DNA from: Croceicoccus sp.
GTDB taxonomy: Bacteria > Pseudomonadota > Alphaproteobacteria > Sphingomonadales > Sphingomonadaceae
Length of the DNA stretch: 8,683 nt
Direction of reading: 5' to 3'
NCBI GenBank assembly: GCA_029936705.1
Contig: JAPYSD010000115.1
Location: 1-8,683, forward strand
The notes below the pieces were generated by a model. The model was not told where the DNA came from. It did no database searches and was given only the letters and a program-made list of their open reading frames with translations. Numbering within the stretch: position 1 is the first letter of the stretch; each line of letters opens with the position of its first letter. Shown here in pieces: positions 5,741 to 8,683 of this stretch. The position numbers and the translations under genes were made by a program.

Positions 5741-6103
5741 ATGTCGGAAACTCCCGACGATATCGCTGCCGAACGGTCCTTGGTCGAGGACGTTCGCGCA
5801 TTGGTCGAGGACGGCAAGCTGCTGGCCGAAGCCGAGATCGACTATCACAAGAAGCGCGCCCTCTATGCCGCGAGTGCCGCGAAGGGCATTACCGTATTGT
5901 TCGGCGCTGCCGCGGTACTCGCCTTCTTTGCCGGCATGGCCTTGGTCGTGGGACTCGTCCTGGCTCTTGGCCAGCTCATCACCTACTGGGGATCGACTGC
6001 GCTGGTGACCGGCGTTCTCGCGATCGGCGCATTGCTTCTTGCGAAGACCGGGTCTGCAAGGCTCAACCGGGCAAAGCGTATCATCACGGACAAGGAGGGC
6101 TGA
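5741..6103 (+). CDS. YqjE-like membrane protein (DUF1469 / 'phage holin family' superfamily)
   Basis: A 120-residue protein with a charged helical N-terminus (1-40), two transmembrane segments (about 47-77 and 81-101) and a short basic C-terminus. This is the layout of the DUF1469/Phage_holin_3_6 group that includes E. coli YqjE. There is no neighbouring endolysin or phage gene, so 'holin' is a family label and not a lysis function. The helix repeats LVED at 14-17 and 22-25, encoded by an exact 13-base repeat. ATG 5741 is chosen because AGGGGGA (5727-5733) is 7 bases upstream; TTG 5738 is in frame but too close. It follows a YqjD-like gene across a terminator, and its stop is 4 bases before the next start, so these two genes are translationally linked. 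Molecular function is unknown. Confidence 0.85.
   Translation: MSETPDDIAAERSLVEDVRALVEDGKLLAEAEIDYHKKRALYAASAAKGITVLFGAAAVLAFFAGMALVVGLVLALGQLITYWGSTALVTGVLAIGALLLAKTGSARLNRAKRIITDKEG
5780..5813 (+). repeat. Exact 13-bp direct repeat encoding a duplicated LVED heptad
   Basis: TTGGTCGAGGACG occurs at 5780-5792 and again at 5801-5813, offset by 21 bases, which is exactly seven codons. It duplicates one helical heptad in the N-terminal cytoplasmic part of the YqjE-like protein. Confidence 0.6.
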
Positions 6104-6107
6104 TCGA

Positions 6108-6467
6108 ATGACCGAATCCGAAGTCATCGAAGCAAGACGCCTGCGCGGAGCGGCACGCACCGTGTTCGACACGCAGCGCGAAATGGTACGCGCCGATCTG
6201 AATGCCGCCGGCGTCGGCAAACGCGTCGCCACCCGCCTGATTGACGATGGCAAGGTCATCGCGGAGGAAGCGGCGGACGCAGCCAATACGCACCGGACGC
6301 TGGTCACATTGGGGGCGCTCGGCCTTACCGGGTGGTTCCTGCGCGGCCCGATCCTAGCATTCGTGGACAATCTTGTCGGCCGGGATGATGCCGACGAGGA
6401 CGAATACTACGAACAGGACGAATACGGACCGGCAGATTATACCGAAGGACGGTACAGACGGCGCTGA
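6108..6467 (+). CDS. Small single-span membrane protein in the yqjK position, acidic tyrosine-rich tail
   Basis: I do not recognise a named family with confidence. The protein has 119 residues: a charged helical N-terminal part (1-62), one hydrophobic segment (about 64-90, LVTLGALGLTGWFLRGPILAFV), then an acidic tail (92-112) with five Asp and five Glu, tyrosines at 100, 101, 106 and 111, and a basic end (RYRRR). The start is ATG 6108, placed by the strong AAGGAGG at 6092-6098 inside the end of the preceding gene; in-frame codons further upstream lack such a site. The gap to the YqjE-like stop codon is 4 bases, so coexpression is expected. By position it corresponds to yqjK of the E. coli yqjD-yqjE-yqjK set, and the helix-plus-single-span form resembles DUF3618-type proteins. 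Both comparisons are tentative. Confidence 0.82.
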   Translation: MTESEVIEARRLRGAARTVFDTQREMVRADLNAAGVGKRVATRLIDDGKVIAEEAADAANTHRTLVTLGALGLTGWFLRGPILAFVDNLVGRDDADEDEYYEQDEYGPADYTEGRYRRR

Positions 6468-6481
6468 ACAGCGTTGTTTTT
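6459..6481 (+). terminator. Terminator overlapping the stop codon of the 6108 gene
   Basis: CGGCGCT (6459-6465) pairs with AGCGTTG (6470-6476), including two G-T pairs, around a 4-base loop. TTTTT follows at 6477-6481. The TGA stop (6465-6467) lies at the tip of the hairpin. The stem is short, so termination may be partial. Confidence 0.55.
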
Positions 6482-6500
6482 CGCCTTTCACCTTCCTGCC

Positions 6501-6525
6501 GGAACTCTATGCGGTTCGATCCATT
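6501..6525 (+). promoter_or_regulatory. Candidate EcfG-type promoter of the second YqjD-like gene (one mismatch)
   Basis: GGAAC at 6501-6505 is followed after 16 bases by CATT at 6522-6525. The EcfG consensus is GGAAC-N16/17-CGTT, so the -35 is perfect and the -10 has one mismatch. Transcription would start near 6532, about 32 bases before the ATG at 6564, an ideal leader length. A terminator lies just upstream. This is the second EcfG-like site in the same gene block, which raises its plausibility. Confidence 0.45.
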
Positions 6526-6563
6526 GATCTTGCAACGCGCATTACAAAACTAAAGGATTCCTC

Positions 6564-7154
6564 ATGAACGAGACCACCACTATTCCGCCGGCAGACGAAC
6601 AGCCGCAAGCCGTCGTATCCCCTTCGACCAGCATGGAACCGCCGCGCGATCCCACGCTGTCCGAAAAGGTGTCGGCTGCGCAGGCCCGCATTTCGGAACG
6701 CACTGCCCCCGCCCGCGCCAAGGCTGCCGAACAGTCGCGCGCCGCGGCCGATAGCGCCAAGGAATTCGTGAAGGATCATCCGTTCGTCGCCATCACCGGC
6801 GCCGTTGCAGTCGGCGCGCTCATCGCGCTGTCGCTGCCGGGCCGTCCCGGACGCAAGGTTCGCGGATCGGTCATGACCGCAGGAGGCCTGCTGGCCGAGC
6901 TCGCGACCAAATACGGTCACGAGATCGCGGCGATTGCCGGCAATGCCGTTGATGAATCGCGCGAGAAGCTCGAGGATATTGGTGAAAGCGTGTCGGAAAC
7001 GAGCCGCAGCCTTTCCAACGACCTCGCCCTGCGCGGTGAGAGCGGATATCTCTCGGCCCGCCATATCGGTGAGCGTGCCGCCCTGTCCGCAAGGCAGGCG
7101 AGCGAGGACGCGGGCTTCAAGTCGCGTTCGATGATCTCGCGCCTGCGCCGCTGA
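6564..7154 (+). CDS. Second YqjD-like (DUF883-type) membrane protein with extended C-terminal region
   Basis: A 196-residue protein. Residues 1-32 are proline- and acid-rich and probably disordered, and 33-68 form an Ala/Arg/Lys/Glu helix. E-F-V-K-D-H-P-F (67-74) leads into a small-residue transmembrane segment (about 74-91), the YqjD/DUF883 signature also seen at the end of the 5053 protein. Here the anchor is followed by about 105 more residues: a basic PGRPGRKVR turn and a long amphipathic, Ser/Glu-rich region ending RSMISRLRR. That makes it an internal rather than C-terminal anchor. ATG 6564 has AAAGGA (6552-6557) 6 bases upstream. A candidate EcfG-type promoter precedes it and a strong terminator follows, so it is probably a single-gene unit. 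Function is unknown; a role in membrane stress response is inferred from the promoter and neighbours. Confidence 0.85.
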   Translation: MNETTTIPPADEQPQAVVSPSTSMEPPRDPTLSEKVSAAQARISERTAPARAKAAEQSRAAADSAKEFVKDHPFVAITGAVAVGALIALSLPGRPGRKVRGSVMTAGGLLAELATKYGHEIAAIAGNAVDESREKLEDIGESVSETSRSLSNDLALRGESGYLSARHIGERAALSARQASEDAGFKSRSMISRLRR

Positions 7155-7183
7155 GCGCAAGCACGCCAATTGCCTCTTTGGAT

Positions 7184-7198
7184 CGCATCACTGATGCG
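7184..7198 (+). other. Small perfect hairpin preceding the main terminator
   Basis: CGCATC (7184-7189) and GATGCG (7193-7198) form a 6-bp stem around a 3-base loop, six bases before the larger terminator stem. It may act with that terminator or as a 3'-end stabiliser. It has no T tract of its own. Confidence 0.35.
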
Positions 7199-7204
7199 TT
7201 AAAG

Positions 7205-7236
7205 GCCGCCCTATCCGATCCGATAGGGCGGCTTTT
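7205..7236 (+). terminator. Strong Rho-independent terminator after the second YqjD-like gene
   Basis: GCCGCCCTATC (7205-7215) and GATAGGGCGGC (7222-7232) form a perfect 11-bp stem with a 6-base loop, followed by TTTT (7233-7236) and preceded by AAA. It isolates the upstream gene from the DUF4170 gene, whose promoter must then lie within or just after this hairpin or depend on readthrough. Confidence 0.88.
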
Positions 7237-7259
7237 CCATTTTGATAGCGGAGTTTTGA

Positions 7260-7481
7260 ATGGCGCAGAAACTGCATCTCGTGATGGGCGGACGGGTAAA
7301 GGATCCGCGCGGTCAGGAGTTCGAGGATCTTTCAGCGCTCGATCTCGTCGGGATCTTTCCGGATTTCGAATCCGCGGAGAACGCATGGCGCGGCAAGGCG
7401 CAGCAGACCGTGGATGATGCCGAAATGAAATATGTCGTCGTGCATCTGCACCGACTGATGGAACCCGACCTCAAGGATTGA
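7260..7481 (+). CDS. DUF4170 family small protein
   Basis: A 73-residue soluble protein beginning MAQKLHLVMGGRVKDP and containing DLVGIFPDFESAENAWRGKA (29-48) and YVVVHLHRLMEP (59-70). I recognise this as the DUF4170 pattern of conserved alphaproteobacterial proteins; it is full length, and the function is unknown. The predicted fold is mixed strand-helix with no signal or membrane segment. ATG 7260 has GGAG (7250-7253) 6 bases upstream. The gene is boxed between two strong terminators and converges on greA, so it appears monocistronic, with little room (about 23 bases) for a promoter after the upstream hairpin. Confidence 0.9.
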   Translation: MAQKLHLVMGGRVKDPRGQEFEDLSALDLVGIFPDFESAENAWRGKAQQTVDDAEMKYVVVHLHRLMEPDLKD

Positions 7482-7497
7482 GCCAGGAGCGATAGAA

Positions 7498-7529
7498 GGC
7501 GGAGGGACGATCGGTCCCCCCGCCTTTTT
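7498..7529 (+). terminator. Terminator of the DUF4170 gene, probably shared with convergent greA
   Basis: GGCGGAGGGAC (7498-7508) and GTCCCCCCGCC (7514-7524) form an 11-bp stem with one A-C mismatch and a 5-base loop. TTTTT follows at 7525-7529 on the plus strand. The hairpin starts 4 bases past the greA stop on the minus strand, but its minus-strand side has no good T tract, so its action on greA may be weaker. Confidence 0.85.
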
Positions 7530-7533
7530 CATA

Positions 7534-8010
7534 TCAGATGAATTCGATCTTCTTGATCAGGTAGAAACGCTCGCCCGAGGGAACGGTCACCTCGATCTCA
7601 TCGTCGACCTTCTTGCCGATCAGTGCACGGCCCAGCGGGCTGGAATAGCTGATCCGGCCCGACTTGGCATCCGCCTCGGTCGGTCCGACGATCTGGTAAC
7701 GGATCGGCTTGTCGTCCTCGTCCAGCAGCGTCACCGTGGCGCCAAAGATCACCTTGTCGCCCGAAAGCGATGCGGGATCGATGATCTGCGCGCGGCTGAC
7801 CTTGTCCTCCAGATCGGCGATCGACGCCTCGACCTGGCCCTGGCGCTCCTTCGCGGCGTGGTATTCGGCATTTTCCGACAGATCGCCATGCGCGCGCGCT
7901 TCCTCGATCGCGTCCACGATCCGCGGACGCTCTTCGCGAAGCAGCTTCAGTTCGGCAGTCAGCTTTTCATAGCCTTCCGCCAGCATGGGTACCTTTTCGA
8001 CACTCGCCAT
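7534..8010 (-). CDS. greA: Transcription elongation factor GreA
   Basis: GreA enters the secondary channel of RNA polymerase and stimulates cleavage of backtracked transcripts. The protein has 158 residues, the normal family length. Residues 1-77 form the N-terminal coiled coil, with the tip motif EARAHGDLSENAEYHAAKE (37-55) holding the conserved acidic residues Asp43 and Glu46 that act at the polymerase active site. Residues about 80-158 form the FKBP-like domain ending FYLIKKIEFI. ATG 8010 gives MASVEKVPML, the usual alphaproteobacterial start; the frame stays open upstream to 8073 but that part is unrelated to GreA. Upstream on the minus strand are AGGA with a 5-base gap (8019-8016) and AGGAGG further out (8029-8024). 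It follows carB by 109 bases in the same direction and is probably part of that transcription unit. Confidence 0.97.
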   Translation of the reverse strand: MASVEKVPMLAEGYEKLTAELKLLREERPRIVDAIEEARAHGDLSENAEYHAAKERQGQVEASIADLEDKVSRAQIIDPASLSGDKVIFGATVTLLDEDDKPIRYQIVGPTEADAKSGRISYSSPLGRALIGKKVDDEIEVTVPSGERFYLIKKIEFI

Positions 8011-8015
8011 CGTAA

Positions 8016-8029
8016 TCCTATATCCTCCT
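8016..8029 (-). promoter_or_regulatory. greA: Tandem Shine-Dalgarno-like sequences of greA
   Basis: On the minus strand AGGAGG (8029-8024) lies 13 bases before the ATG and AGGA (8019-8016) lies 5 bases before it. Neither is at the ideal distance, but together they support ATG 8010 as the start. Confidence 0.5.
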
Positions 8030-8068
8030 GGTCCCGCCCCGGCGGAAAGCGGCCCCGGTCCCCGCCAC

Positions 8069-8078
8069 GCCACGTGGC
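8069..8078. repeat. 10-bp perfect palindrome in the carB-greA spacer
   Basis: GCCACGTGGC reads the same on both strands and lies 42 bases after the carB stop and about 58 bases before the greA start. It could be a binding site with a CACGTG core or a chance GC-rich palindrome. Confidence 0.3.
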
Positions 8079-8119
8079 AGGAAACACTGGGACAGACGCT
8101 GCGGGGGGAACGTTAGCGG

Positions 8120-8683
8120 TCAACCATAATAGGCTTGAAGCGACCGCACTTCAAGCTTGCCGCCACGTTGGGCCGCAATCGCCTGTGCCGCGACCAGGGC
8201 CGCGGCGGCGGTGGTATAGATCGGAACCTTTTCGACCAGTGCTGCCTGGCGGATCGACTTGGAATCCTTCAGGCTCTGCCAACCCTCGGTGGTGTTGAAG
8301 ATCAGGTTCACATCACCGTCAATAATGGCATCGACAATATGCGGCCTGCCTTCGGCCACCTTGTTGACCGGTTTCACATCCACCCCGTTCTCGGCCAGGA
8401 AGCGCTGCGTGCCGCCCGTGGCGATGACGGTAAATCCGTTGTCCGCCAGCAGCTTCACGGCGGGCAGGATGATCTGCTTGTCGCTGTCCTTGACCGATAC
8501 GAACAGCACGCCGCTTTCCGGCATCAGGGCGCCCGCGCCAAGCTGGCTCTTGATGAAGGCGCCAGTGAAATCCGGGTCGATGCCCATGACTTCGCCGGTG
8601 GACTTCATCTCGGGCGACAGGGCCGGGTCGGTACCGGGGAACTTGGCGAAGGGGAACACCGCCTCCTTCACGCAGACATAGTC
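8120..8683 (-). CDS. carB: Carbamoyl-phosphate synthase large subunit, C-terminal part (5' end outside window)
   Basis: The last 187 residues of CarB, which makes carbamoyl phosphate from bicarbonate, ammonia (from the CarA glutaminase) and two ATP for arginine and pyrimidine synthesis. The visible part opens with D-Y-V-C-V-K-E-A-V-F-P-F, the end of the second ATP-grasp half, followed by G-T-D-P-x-L-S-P-E-M-K-S-T-G-E-V-M-G. From about residue 57 comes the MGS-like allosteric domain: SGVLFVSVKD, G-F-x-V-I-A-T-G-G-T, FNTTEGW and IYTT. This domain binds effectors such as UMP, IMP or ornithine in characterised enzymes. The GTG at 8671 is an internal Val codon; the frame stays open to the window edge. 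greA follows 109 bases downstream. Identification is firm. Confidence 0.97.
   Translation of the reverse strand, partial: DYVCVKEAVFPFAKFPGTDPALSPEMKSTGEVMGIDPDFTGAFIKSQLGAGALMPESGVLFVSVKDSDKQIILPAVKLLADNGFTVIATGGTQRFLAENGVDVKPVNKVAEGRPHIVDAIIDGDVNLIFNTTEGWQSLKDSKSIRQAALVEKVPIYTTAAAALVAAQAIAAQRGGKLEVRSLQAYYG

Noticed and set aside
5741..6103. Prophage holin
   Set aside because: The protein belongs to the YqjE/DUF1469 group, with no endolysin, spanin or phage structural gene nearby; its neighbours are stress-type membrane proteins.
6039..6107. Earlier start for the 6108 gene
   Set aside because: The added residues overlap the YqjE-like gene by 65 bases, whereas AAGGAGG at 6092-6098 clearly serves ATG 6108.
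5435..6370. A 311-codon open frame on the minus strand
   Set aside because: It spans three well-supported plus-strand genes and their terminator, and its translation is Arg/Ser-rich without motifs.
8011..8073. Longer GreA with 21 extra N-terminal residues
   Set aside because: The extra part is Gly/Pro-rich, contains the Shine-Dalgarno-like bases, and GreA proteins start at the MASVEK position.
8671..8683. GTG at 8671 as a start codon
   Set aside because: It encodes an internal Val of CarB (sequence D-Y-V-C-V-K-E-A-V-F-P-F continues upstream), so the gene is cut by the window edge.

Overview
The window reads as chromosomal core sequence from a GC-rich alphaproteobacterium, most likely a member of the Sphingomonadales (Erythrobacter/Novosphingobium type). 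The grounds are the style of the enolase, GreA, lumazine synthase and CarB proteins, a DUF4170 gene, and a match to the alphaproteobacterial EcfG general-stress promoter (GGAAC-N16-CGTT). There is no sign of a prophage, insertion sequence, CRISPR array, tRNA or rRNA.

Layout. (1) 1-1167, plus strand: riboflavin genes, with the 3' part of a ribB/ribBA-type gene followed by ribH. (2) 1168-3273, minus strand: a lipoprotein of the M13 (neprilysin-like) family whose zinc-binding and catalytic residues are replaced. Its stop codon directly abuts the ribH stop codon, and the ribH terminator hairpin lies inside its last codons. (3) 3458-4741, minus strand: enolase, with a strong hairpin behind it. (4) 4742-5052: divergent intergenic region carrying a perfect EcfG-type promoter that faces right. 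(5) 5053-7154, plus strand: four small membrane-anchored proteins. In order they are a YqjD/DUF883-like protein, a YqjE/DUF1469 ('phage holin family') protein, a small single-span protein in the yqjK position, and a second YqjD-like protein behind its own terminator and a second EcfG-like promoter. (6) 7260-7481, plus strand: a DUF4170 protein. (7) 7534-8683, minus strand: greA, preceded by the 3' end of carB, probably one transcription unit.

How the genes work together. ribB and ribH make the two branches that meet at lumazine in riboflavin synthesis. Enolase, CarB and GreA are housekeeping genes in their usual forms. The four-gene membrane block resembles the order of the Escherichia coli stationary-phase operon yqjD-yqjE-yqjK. 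Here it appears to be wired to EcfG, which serves as the general stress sigma factor in alphaproteobacteria in place of RpoS. I infer a stress-induced inner-membrane remodelling or ribosome-tethering module.

The two observations most worth following are the catalytically dead M13 protein and the EcfG-linked YqjD/YqjE-like module. Everything here comes from reading the sequence; no alignments or database searches were run.
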